Assembly (NCBI RefSeq): GCF_010671605.1
Contig: NZ_JAABOO010000004.1
Location: forward strand, 124,001 to 188,000
DNA: 64,000 nt
Direction: 5' to 3'
Source: Leptobacterium flavescens
GTDB lineage: Bacteria; Bacteroidota; Bacteroidia; Flavobacteriales; Flavobacteriaceae
The notes below the pieces were generated by a model. The model searched no databases and was not told where the DNA came from. It was given only the letters and a program-made list of their open reading frames with translations. The translations under genes were made by a program, and so were the position numbers. Positions 7,425-13,830 of this stretch are shown here, one piece after another; position 1 is the first letter of the stretch, and every line of letters starts with the position of its first letter.

Positions 7425-7479
7425 GTTGCTAATAGCCTTGTAAAGAAACGTTGCCATCTTATAAGGCGACTATGATTTT
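7425..7479 (-). repeat. Cassette-type hairpin element at the end of the OLD-like module
   Basis: It reads GTTGCTAATAGCC (7425-7437). A hairpin GCCTTGTAAAG (7435-7445) / CTTATAAGGC (7458-7467) overlaps it. Then GCGACTATGATTTT (7466-7479) overlaps the stop codon at 7470-7472. The first part is the 3926 element's reverse complement with three bases missing. The last 14 bases occur exactly again at 9913-9926. Confidence 0.5.
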
Positions 7480-7853
7480 TTAGCCTTTGTTAATTGTTGA
7501 ATTTCTTTATCTATTTCTGTTTCAATTTGTGGTTCAGTTATTTCTACACCTAATTCAATTTGTTTGTGCACTACATTTTTCACTTTTTTAGAAGTCGACC
7601 TTACATTTAAACTTGATGAATTCAAATCTTTGTAAACAATACTAATCAGTAAAAATCGACAAATAGTTTTTAGGTTGTCATATTCTTCAATGTCCTCTGT
7701 CAATATTGTTATGGAGTGATTTACGTATACAATATTTGAATCCAAAAGAAACTCATTGATTGCTTTCTCAACAGTTTTAGTTATTGTAAACTTGGCATCA
7801 TCATTAAGTTTTAATTTGAATATTTTATGTTTAGTTATTGACATATTTTTCAA
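7470..7853 (-). CDS. Hypothetical partner of the OLD-like ATPase, 127 aa
   Basis: The protein has an alternating strand/helix core (TVEKAINEFLLDS, then VNHSITILTED, then FLLISIVYKDLN) and a charged helical tail ending TKAKKS. No family is recognised. The start could be Met1 or Met4. It overlaps the end of the OLD-like gene by 23 bp, so the two are translated from one mRNA and probably work together. The phrase ISIVY near a strand end recalls the end of the 70-residue protein on the other side of the ATPase (ITILLTYYPK). A shared small fold is possible but unproven. Confidence 0.55.
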   Translation of the reverse strand: MKNMSITKHKIFKLKLNDDAKFTITKTVEKAINEFLLDSNIVYVNHSITILTEDIEEYDNLKTICRFLLISIVYKDLNSSSLNVRSTSKKVKNVVHKQIELGVEITEPQIETEIDKEIQQLTKAKKS

Positions 7854-9612
7854 TTTTACTGAATGATACTTTTATTTTATTAGTTAATTTAAAAATATTC
7901 GATAGGACTTCCTTTTGTTCCTTTTCTGGGAACTTATCAACTGAATCTAGAAGATGTCTAATTACATCTTGTTTTGTAATACTCGCTTTGCTATCTTCTG
8001 GTAAAAAAGATTTAAAATGAAGAGAAAGAGTATTTATGATAGGGGTCTCAATTTCTTCTTTATATTCAAAGGCCTCATATTTTTTACTAAAAACATCAAG
8101 AGAACTTAATGATTCACAATACTCATTGAACGCATTTACATAGTTTTGTTGTGGGAATAAATCTTCAAATGTTCTATCTTTTTTGTCGTTGAAGATTGTA
8201 TTGATTTCAATTTCTTCCCAGTTAGGATCCTTGATATTATTTTTGTAAGATTTGTTTTTCTTTATGCCTTCAGCCTCACTATCGCTGTCCAATATTACAA
8301 TTCCAGATAATTTCAAATTGTTTTTACCAAGATAGTTAATTGCTTGAGGGATATTTGCAACTCCATCCGCATTATAAATATTCATCCATTCTAAATCTTG
8401 ATATTGTTCAAATTGAAATATTCTATGAAACCCCAATTTTTCTGTATTCCCCTCAACGATTAAGTTTATGTCTCCAATTAAGAAACTATCATTTAACATT
8501 ATCCCTAGCTCTTTACGTAGTATTTGATATTTGTTCAAGAAAGGTTTTTTATTGATTTTTGTTCCTACGGTAGCTGATTTATTAATAAATAGCAGGGAGT
8601 CAATACAGTTTCGTACAGCTAAAAATGGATTGTGAGTGGTGTATAAAATTTGCGATGATTCTGCAATTTCATCAAACGACTTTAATAAATCTTTAGCACC
8701 TTTTGGATGAAGACTATTGCCTGGTTCATCCAACAAAATGACAGTATTTCTCCCTTTGTTTAATTCTTTCGAATAAAGCTTGTTAACCAAAAAGGAAAAG
8801 TAGTATTGAAAACCGGGACTTCTTTCACTAATGGAAAAACTCTTGCCAGAATTATCTCTAATTATCAAATTAAGCCGATCTCCAAAAGTAGGAGCAATTT
8901 TAATATTTATACTTTGATCTTGCTTATAGTGTTTCTTGAAAATCGTATTAAGTTTTATCTCAATATCAGATAAAAATGTAGTGACAAAATTAATATCAGG
9001 ATTATTTAAATCATTAAAATCTTTGCACCCACCAATTAACAATAGTTTTCTAAAGGTTTCAAATTTTTTATCGTTACCTAGTAACTCATTAATTGTTGAT
9101 GGTTCGATGAGTAAATCTTCATTTTCATAGTATTGAATATCGGGGTATAACTTCTCAAAAAATTGATCGTAAAATGTCGCTAACCCCTCTATGTTTTTTG
9201 ATAATTCAAAACCAAACTTATTTTTCTCGATAATACTCAAGGAAATATTTAAAAAACCATTTCCCCATCTTTTTAATTGTAAAAGGCAATTTTCTGAATG
9301 CTTGGGTAAGTTCGCAAATTGATCATCCGTTAATAATGGTTTAGAAATTTTTAAAAGCTCCGAATAGTCAGATTTAGATAATTCAAAGATTCCTATTACA
9401 ACAGGTAATCCATTAGGGTAATTATCCGAGCTTTTGTTTAAAAGAGTTGACTTAAGTTCGGTATCTAAAACATTCAAATATTTTGTAGCTAGAATTAAAC
9501 TTGATTTTCCACTTTCGTTCTTACCTACAAAACAAAGTTGATTAGTGTTTATCTCAATTGTTTCACTCTTTATTGACTTAAAGTCATGTATTTCAACAGA
9601 TCTTAATTTCAT
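7831..9612 (-). CDS. OLD-like AAA ATPase with C-terminal TOPRIM nuclease domain (candidate defence effector)
   Basis: In the 593-residue protein the N-terminal ABC-type ATPase has Walker A GKNESGKSS (30-38), a signature-like SERSPGF (262-268), Walker B VILLDEPG (291-298) and switch His in TTHNPF (325-330). The TOPRIM domain has Glu388 in IVEGNTE, the acidic pair D442-S-D444 and FEDLF near 482-486. This is the order of OLD family nucleases, which include phage P2 Old, GajA of Gabija and retron-linked effectors. There is no UvrD helicase neighbour, so it is not classical Gabija. Small genes on each side are coupled to it (1-bp gap and 23-bp overlap). Confidence 0.85.
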   Translation of the reverse strand: MKLRSVEIHDFKSIKSETIEINTNQLCFVGKNESGKSSLILATKYLNVLDTELKSTLLNKSSDNYPNGLPVVIGIFELSKSDYSELLKISKPLLTDDQFANLPKHSENCLLQLKRWGNGFLNISLSIIEKNKFGFELSKNIEGLATFYDQFFEKLYPDIQYYENEDLLIEPSTINELLGNDKKFETFRKLLLIGGCKDFNDLNNPDINFVTTFLSDIEIKLNTIFKKHYKQDQSINIKIAPTFGDRLNLIIRDNSGKSFSISERSPGFQYYFSFLVNKLYSKELNKGRNTVILLDEPGNSLHPKGAKDLLKSFDEIAESSQILYTTHNPFLAVRNCIDSLLFINKSATVGTKINKKPFLNKYQILRKELGIMLNDSFLIGDINLIVEGNTEKLGFHRIFQFEQYQDLEWMNIYNADGVANIPQAINYLGKNNLKLSGIVILDSDSEAEGIKKNKSYKNNIKDPNWEEIEINTIFNDKKDRTFEDLFPQQNYVNAFNEYCESLSSLDVFSKKYEAFEYKEEIETPIINTLSLHFKSFLPEDSKASITKQDVIRHLLDSVDKFPEKEQKEVLSNIFKLTNKIKVSFSKIEKYVNN

Positions 9613-9613
9613 A

Positions 9614-9826
9614 CTATTTTGGATAATAGGTGAGTAGAATTGTTATCATAACGTACCCATTATTTCCATTCCATGGGATAATTTTAATATCCTCATTATC
9701 AATTTTCCCAATTTTAGATTCATTTGCCATTAACCAAGTATCTCTTTTGTCTGTGGCGGTTTTTATTGCAACGTCTAACTGCCCAATTTGATGATTTGTC
9801 CCAGTGAAATAAATTGTTTTTTTCAT
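9614..9826 (-). CDS. Small hypothetical protein upstream of the OLD-like ATPase, 70 aa
   Basis: No family is recognised. The protein starts MKKTIYFTGTNHQIGQLD and ends in a hydrophobic strand VMITILLTYYPK, suggesting a small alpha/beta fold. Its stop codon is one base before the ATPase start, so it is the first gene of the three-gene module. Candidate roles are a sensor, an inhibitor or an antitoxin-like partner of the ATPase; the sequence does not decide between them. Confidence 0.5.
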   Translation of the reverse strand: MKKTIYFTGTNHQIGQLDVAIKTATDKRDTWLMANESKIGKIDNEDIKIIPWNGNNGYVMITILLTYYPK

Positions 9827-9859
9827 TTATATTTTTTTATACTTCTTATTTATTTTCAA

Positions 9860-9926
9860 CGAGTATTTAATCGTGGTTAGCGTATTCCTTATGAATCGTA
9901 ATTTATCAATAAGCGACTATGATTTT
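9860..9926 (-). repeat. Cassette-type element at the end of the RusA/REase-HEPN pair
   Basis: It contains CGTGGTTAGCG and CCTTAT...AATAAGCGACTATGATTTT. The last 14 bases (9913-9926) match 7466-7479 exactly, and each copy touches the stop codon of a minus-strand gene (9925-9927 here). The rest is only loosely similar between the two copies. Confidence 0.4.
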
Positions 9927-10596
9927 AATTCTCGTTTTCTTTTATTTGAGTTATTAACTTAACAAACTCCTTAATCTTTTTCTCATTTATATTATTCGTT
10001 TTATTATAGAATCCATGTATCAAATTATTCCGTTGATGAAAGCTATTCTGTAGGAAATTATACTCTGCCTTATTTACGATTCCATAACTAAACAACTCTT
10101 TAATAAGACTCTCAATATTTGATTTGCTCTGTTTTTTGTAAGTAACAAGTTGGTTTCTTGAAACGGCTTCAAAAACCACCCAGGCATATAAAAAAGCTGG
10201 TTCTAAGAAATTAGCTTGGATAAGTTCATTTATTTCATTAAGTCTTCTATCAATTTCCTCAATTTCTACAAAATTGCTCAATAAGTGTTCATTAGAGATT
10301 TTCTTTTTTGGATTTGTTAGTACTAATTCAAATTTCCATTCTTTTTGTCTATTAATTAATTCTATATAATTTGTTAGTTTATCAGAAGATTTTATAGATG
10401 ATTTTGATTTTACTTCAATTATTAGTTTTTCATTTTCACTAATTGCGATCAAATCTGGTTTATAATCATCAAGGAACGGTGGTACATTTTCCTTAGAAGG
10501 GTATGTATATACAAGATACCCTTTCTTTTTATATTCGTTTGCTAGCTCTCTTACCTTTTTTTCTTCAAGTTCTATATAATAATCTTTCTGCATCAT
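9925..10596 (-). CDS. PD-(D/E)xK endonuclease domain fused to a HEPN domain (candidate defence protein)
   Basis: The 223-residue protein has two parts. Residues 1-110 form a restriction-endonuclease-like fold: KPDLIAI with Asp48 and IIEVKSK with Glu61 and Lys63 give the D-x12-ExK active site. Residues 115-220 are helical and contain RNNLIH (Arg189 to His194), the R-x4-H catalytic motif of HEPN ribonucleases. It may therefore cut both DNA and RNA, or use the first domain for recognition. An archaeal-Holliday-resolvase-like REase domain joined to HEPN is the nearest arrangement I recall. Its ATG overlaps the RusA-like stop by 4 bp. Confidence 0.7.
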   Translation of the reverse strand: MMQKDYYIELEEKKVRELANEYKKKGYLVYTYPSKENVPPFLDDYKPDLIAISENEKLIIEVKSKSSIKSSDKLTNYIELINRQKEWKFELVLTNPKKKISNEHLLSNFVEIEEIDRRLNEINELIQANFLEPAFLYAWVVFEAVSRNQLVTYKKQSKSNIESLIKELFSYGIVNKAEYNFLQNSFHQRNNLIHGFYNKTNNINEKKIKEFVKLITQIKENEN

Positions 10597-10994
10597 AAGT
10601 CATTTTGATTTGTGTACTGCTCTACTCTAACGTGAAGAAAATCCACACCATTAATAAACCCCTCAACCACTATTGGTGCTGCGTTTCTTATTCTGTAAGA
10701 ACCATTAATATCCTTTTTCCTGCTTTTTGTTTCCTGAATTTGATCATCATCTAGATAGACTAAACCTACCAGTGCATCTTGGATAGGTTTTATTATGTTA
10801 TCCACATCTGGACTGTGCGTATCATAGTAGTATGTTACCGAGAATGTCACATCATTGGCTAGAGGCTGGACTCCATTTGGTAAAACAGCTTGAGCGGCCT
10901 GTCTAACTTCTGCTTTCCAAGCTTGAAGCCTACCTCTATTTCTAGTTTGTAAGGAAACGGGAGGGCCTTGAATAGTAAATTCTACTGGTAACAT
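10593..10994 (-). CDS. RusA family Holliday junction resolvase-like endonuclease
   Basis: The core DVDNIIKPIQDAL (Asp63, Asp65, Asn66, Lys69, Asp73) and YLDDDQIQE (Asp82, Asp83) is the RusA active site. RusA dimers resolve four-way DNA junctions and usually come from phages. At 133 residues it is near the usual length (about 120). No phage genes are around it. Instead it overlaps the REase-HEPN gene by 4 bp and heads that pair, so it may have been recruited to a defence or DNA-processing role. A perfect 8-bp inverted repeat lies 35-59 bp upstream. Confidence 0.85.
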   Translation of the reverse strand: MLPVEFTIQGPPVSLQTRNRGRLQAWKAEVRQAAQAVLPNGVQPLANDVTFSVTYYYDTHSPDVDNIIKPIQDALVGLVYLDDDQIQETKSRKKDINGSYRIRNAAPIVVEGFINGVDFLHVRVEQYTNQNDL

Positions 10995-11028
10995 TTATTC
11001 ATTTTCATTTCTAATGAGATCTAATTAG

Positions 11029-11053
11029 TGAGTAAACGGACTGCATTTACTCA
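11029..11053. promoter_or_regulatory. Inverted repeat upstream of the RusA/REase-HEPN operon
   Basis: TGAGTAAA (11029-11036) and TTTACTCA (11046-11053) form a perfect inverted repeat with a 9-base centre, 35 bp from the RusA-like start. Spacing and symmetry fit an operator for a dimeric regulator. No consensus -7 box was found beside it, and no regulator gene is adjacent. Confidence 0.45.
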
Positions 11054-11163
11054 TCCCTAAAACTACCGATTTTTGAAGAAAATTCAATACTTCTTGACGG
11101 TTTTTCGATTAATAGTGAAGGAATTATGGGAAACCATAATTTACGTATGGAAGAAGGGAGCTA

Positions 11164-12030
11164 CTATTTTTTCCCGAAAAGCTTTCCAAAAATACCCTGC
11201 ATCCGGTACTGCCGGATAAAAGCGCCTTCTTCCGGAGTGACGATAGGTGTATCTTTTCTTTTGGCTGAGATGGCATAACCCCTCAGGCAGTGAAAAAAGG
11301 CTGCAGGCTTCTTTTGTTTTAAAGCCATTTTTAAAGCAGCGATAAAGGTGATCGTCCGGCCGTAACGCATTTTATACATGGCTTCGCCCTGGGCGTATCT
11401 GGCTTTTTTATTATAGGATTTCCCGGTAGGGCGCAGGTGTTTTACTTTCAGGTCGGGGTCGGTATAGATATCAAAGCCGTGGCAACGCGCCAGGAGCTCA
11501 TCTACCGTGTCCCAGCCCATAGAGCTTTTAAGTCCGCCGATGGCCGTATAACAGGCCTTGCTATAGGCTTTAAAGGCCCCGCGAACATGGTCTTTGTTCA
11601 TAGGGTGGTTGAGTTCCCAATTACCATTTGTGGTTTCCTCATAGGCAAAGCCTCCGGCAATCCCCGTTTTGGGATGCTCCTTAAAAATAGCAGCCACTCC
11701 TTCAAAATAGTTGGGAGGGAGGATGAGGTCGGCATCCAGTTTTACAATAAAGTCGTAGTGCTCATCCAGGGCAGCGTAACCGGTAAGAAAAGCATTTACT
11801 ACCTTACTGCCGGGCAGGTGCTCTCCGGAGGAGACCTTGTTTATCTTTTGTATCCAATCGTTTTTGGAAGCATAGCTGTCTATAATGGCTTCGGTACTGT
11901 CTGTAGAATTATCGTTAACGATCACCACTTTTTTAGGGAGCAGCGTCTGCTGCAACAGGGAATCCAGGGTCAGGGAAATAAATTTCTCTTCGTTGTGGGC
12001 CGGAATAACGATATAGTAATTCAATGGCAA
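11164..12030 (-). CDS. Family 2 glycosyltransferase
   Basis: The 288-residue protein begins with YYIVIPAHNEEKFISLTLDS and VVIVNDNSTDST, the GT2 nucleotide-sugar binding half. The metal-binding acidic motif is in FIVKLDADLIL. Later AIGGLKSSMGWDTVDELLA matches the acceptor side (GGxxxxxGWDxxD). GT2 enzymes transfer a sugar from an NDP-sugar to a lipid, glycan or protein at the inner membrane face. No ATG is in frame near the start; TTG at 12030 or at 12024 must be used. It follows the methyltransferase gene by 18 bp, in an operon with the KASIII-like gene. Confidence 0.85.
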   Translation of the reverse strand: MPLNYYIVIPAHNEEKFISLTLDSLLQQTLLPKKVVIVNDNSTDSTEAIIDSYASKNDWIQKINKVSSGEHLPGSKVVNAFLTGYAALDEHYDFIVKLDADLILPPNYFEGVAAIFKEHPKTGIAGGFAYEETTNGNWELNHPMNKDHVRGAFKAYSKACYTAIGGLKSSMGWDTVDELLARCHGFDIYTDPDLKVKHLRPTGKSYNKKARYAQGEAMYKMRYGRTITFIAALKMALKQKKPAAFFHCLRGYAISAKRKDTPIVTPEEGAFIRQYRMQGIFGKLFGKK

Positions 12031-12048
12031 GGCTTTTTCACAAAAATA

Positions 12049-12573
12049 CTAAGATTTTCTTTCCGCATAAACGATATAGTAGCGAGGGGTAAAAGCCCGG
12101 AGCAACGGACGCAGCCCCAGCTTTTTTACAGGGTTGGTCCATTTTTTTCTGGCCTTGATCTCCCAGCCTGCCTTTTCCAGCAGCCAGTCGAACTGCCAGT
12201 CCTCAAACTCGTGGTAATGGCGGTCCCACATATCGGTCTTGCTGCGGTAGGCCGGAGCAAACCACAAACGCAACGGCACACTGGCCACCAGTTTGTTAGC
12301 TTTTATTTCCTTTAGTACGTTATAAGGCGCTATAAGGTGTTCAAAGATCTCGAAGGCGGTTACCACCTCATAATCTTCTTTTGTCACGGCAGAGACGTCC
12401 TCATCCAGATCCTCGCCGGTAGTATTGCTTACCGTATAACCCTGCTGCTCCATGATCCCGGAAAAAGGGTTCCTGACCCCCAAGTCCAGAATAGCGGACG
12501 GAGGGTTTATATGGGTCTTTAAAAATTGTATGGTTTCTTTATAACGCTTGCTCGGAAAACTGTTCTCGTACAT
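12049..12573 (-). CDS. Class I SAM-dependent methyltransferase-like protein
   Basis: A Rossmann-type start AILDLGVRNPFSGIME replaces the usual GxGxG loop, and VVTAFEIFEHLIAP is the typical post-motif acidic strand and EH motif of methyltransferase type 11 proteins. The degenerate glycine loop makes cofactor use uncertain. I place the start at ATG 12571-12573 (MYENSF), one base after the upstream stop (TAATATG). An upstream ATG at 12597 would add eight residues and overlap the KASIII-like gene by 23 bp. It lies between that gene and a GT2 gene, so a role in lipid or glycan modification is inferred. Confidence 0.75.
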   Translation of the reverse strand: MYENSFPSKRYKETIQFLKTHINPPSAILDLGVRNPFSGIMEQQGYTVSNTTGEDLDEDVSAVTKEDYEVVTAFEIFEHLIAPYNVLKEIKANKLVASVPLRLWFAPAYRSKTDMWDRHYHEFEDWQFDWLLEKAGWEIKARKKWTNPVKKLGLRPLLRAFTPRYYIVYAERKS

Positions 12574-12574
12574 A

Positions 12575-13633
12575 TTAACATTTGTAGACCACGGCATTTA
12601 TATTCATACCCGCGCCTACGCTTGCAAATATAACAACATCTCCCTTATGTATTTCCTGATCCTCCAGTTTTCCGTGTTTTACCATGTCAAAGAGGGTAGG
12701 CACGGTAGCCACCGAACTGTTCCCCAGTTTATGGATGCTCATCGGCATGACGTTTTCCGGAACTTCCCTGTCGTACAGCCTGTAAAAACGCTTCAGGATG
12801 GTCTCGTCCATCTTTTCGTTGGCCTGGTGGATAAAGATCTTTTTAAGGTTATCTATAGATTCCCCGCTTTTGTCCAGGCAATCCTTAATGGCCTGGGGTA
12901 CCCGGGTAGCCGCAAATTCATAGATCTTGCGCCCGTGCATCTTAATATAGCGGGTATCCCTGCAGAGCTCCTTGTTATAGGAATTCCCAAAAAAGAGATA
13001 ATAAGCTTCATCATAGGTAAAGGAAGCGGTCTCCGAAGCCAGGAAGCCTCCTTCTTCATTGCTGGCCTCCAGCACCACAGCACCGGCCCCGTCTGAATAG
13101 ATCATAGAGTCGCGGTCGTGCTTGTCGATCACCCTCGAAAGGGTCTCAGAACCGATAACCAGGCATTTTTTTGCCATCCCGCATTGGATATAGGCTTTTG
13201 CCTGAATAAGGGCCTCTACCCATCCCGGACATCCGAAAAGGATATCATAGGCCACGCATTTTGGGTTTTTAATTCTGAGGGAATGTTTTACCCTGGAGGC
13301 AAGGCTGGGAAGCAGGTCTGACTGTACCGTACCGTGACGTACATCGCCGAAGTTGTGGGCCACAATAATATAATCCAGCTCTTCCGGATCGATAGCCGCA
13401 TCTTCAATGGCTTTTTCCGAGGCAAAGAAAGCAAGGTCGGAGGAAGTGTAGTGATCTTTGGCATATCTTCTTTCCCCGATCCCGGTAATAGCTTTGAATT
13501 TTTCAATAATAACATCGTTGGCATATTCAAACTGACTGCCGTCATTGTTTAAAAATTCATGCTCAATAAAATTGTCGTTGTGTTCTACCAAGGCGGGAAC
13601 ATAACTTCCCGTTCCTGTAATTTTGATACTCAT
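12575..13633 (-). CDS. 3-oxoacyl-ACP synthase III family protein (KASIII-like)
   Basis: The 352-residue thiolase-fold enzyme has the catalytic triad of KASIII: Cys135 in FGCPGW, His269 in IHQAN and Asn305 in HKLGNSSVAT. FabH-type enzymes condense an acyl-CoA starter with malonyl-ACP. It is longer than FabH (about 320 residues) and diverges at the ends, so it is probably a specialised paralogue, for instance for an aryl-polyene-like or special lipid product, rather than housekeeping FabH. It heads a three-gene operon with a methyltransferase and a glycosyltransferase. Confidence 0.85.
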   Translation of the reverse strand: MSIKITGTGSYVPALVEHNDNFIEHEFLNNDGSQFEYANDVIIEKFKAITGIGERRYAKDHYTSSDLAFFASEKAIEDAAIDPEELDYIIVAHNFGDVRHGTVQSDLLPSLASRVKHSLRIKNPKCVAYDILFGCPGWVEALIQAKAYIQCGMAKKCLVIGSETLSRVIDKHDRDSMIYSDGAGAVVLEASNEEGGFLASETASFTYDEAYYLFFGNSYNKELCRDTRYIKMHGRKIYEFAATRVPQAIKDCLDKSGESIDNLKKIFIHQANEKMDETILKRFYRLYDREVPENVMPMSIHKLGNSSVATVPTLFDMVKHGKLEDQEIHKGDVVIFASVGAGMNINAVVYKC

Positions 13634-13775
13634 ATAAGGTGTTAGTTAGGTTAGTTGCGGGTAAATATAGGTTAAATAAATTGGGGTCTCTATGCATGCA
13701 TAATAATTAATACGATGGTCAAACTTCTAATGAAACGCAGAATGTGAGAGGAATAGTATAAAAGGAAATAAAGAA

Positions 13776-13804
13776 AAAGCCTTCCGTTTTAGATGGAAGG
13801 CTTT
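13776..13804 (-). terminator. Rho-independent terminator of gcvP
   Basis: AAAGCCTTCC (13776-13785) pairs with GGAAGGCTTT (13795-13804) around a 9-base loop. On the minus strand it is followed by TTC and T-rich sequence, 27 bases after the gcvP stop. It separates gcvP from the KASIII-like operon. Confidence 0.85.
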
Positions 13805-13830
13805 GTTATATAGGTGTTTAGCTTCTTTTT

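Noticed and set aside
7470-10994. Call of the OLD-like gene as Gabija or of the RusA gene as prophage
   Set aside because: There is no UvrD-like helicase beside the ATPase, and no phage structural, lysis or integrase genes beside RusA.
11437-12315. 292-residue plus-strand ORF
   Set aside because: It lies opposite the GT2 and methyltransferase genes, which carry clear family motifs; its own translation has none.
12049-12597. Start of the methyltransferase at 12597
   Set aside because: It would overlap the upstream gene by 23 bp; ATG at 12573 fits the TAATATG junction better, though the longer form cannot be excluded.
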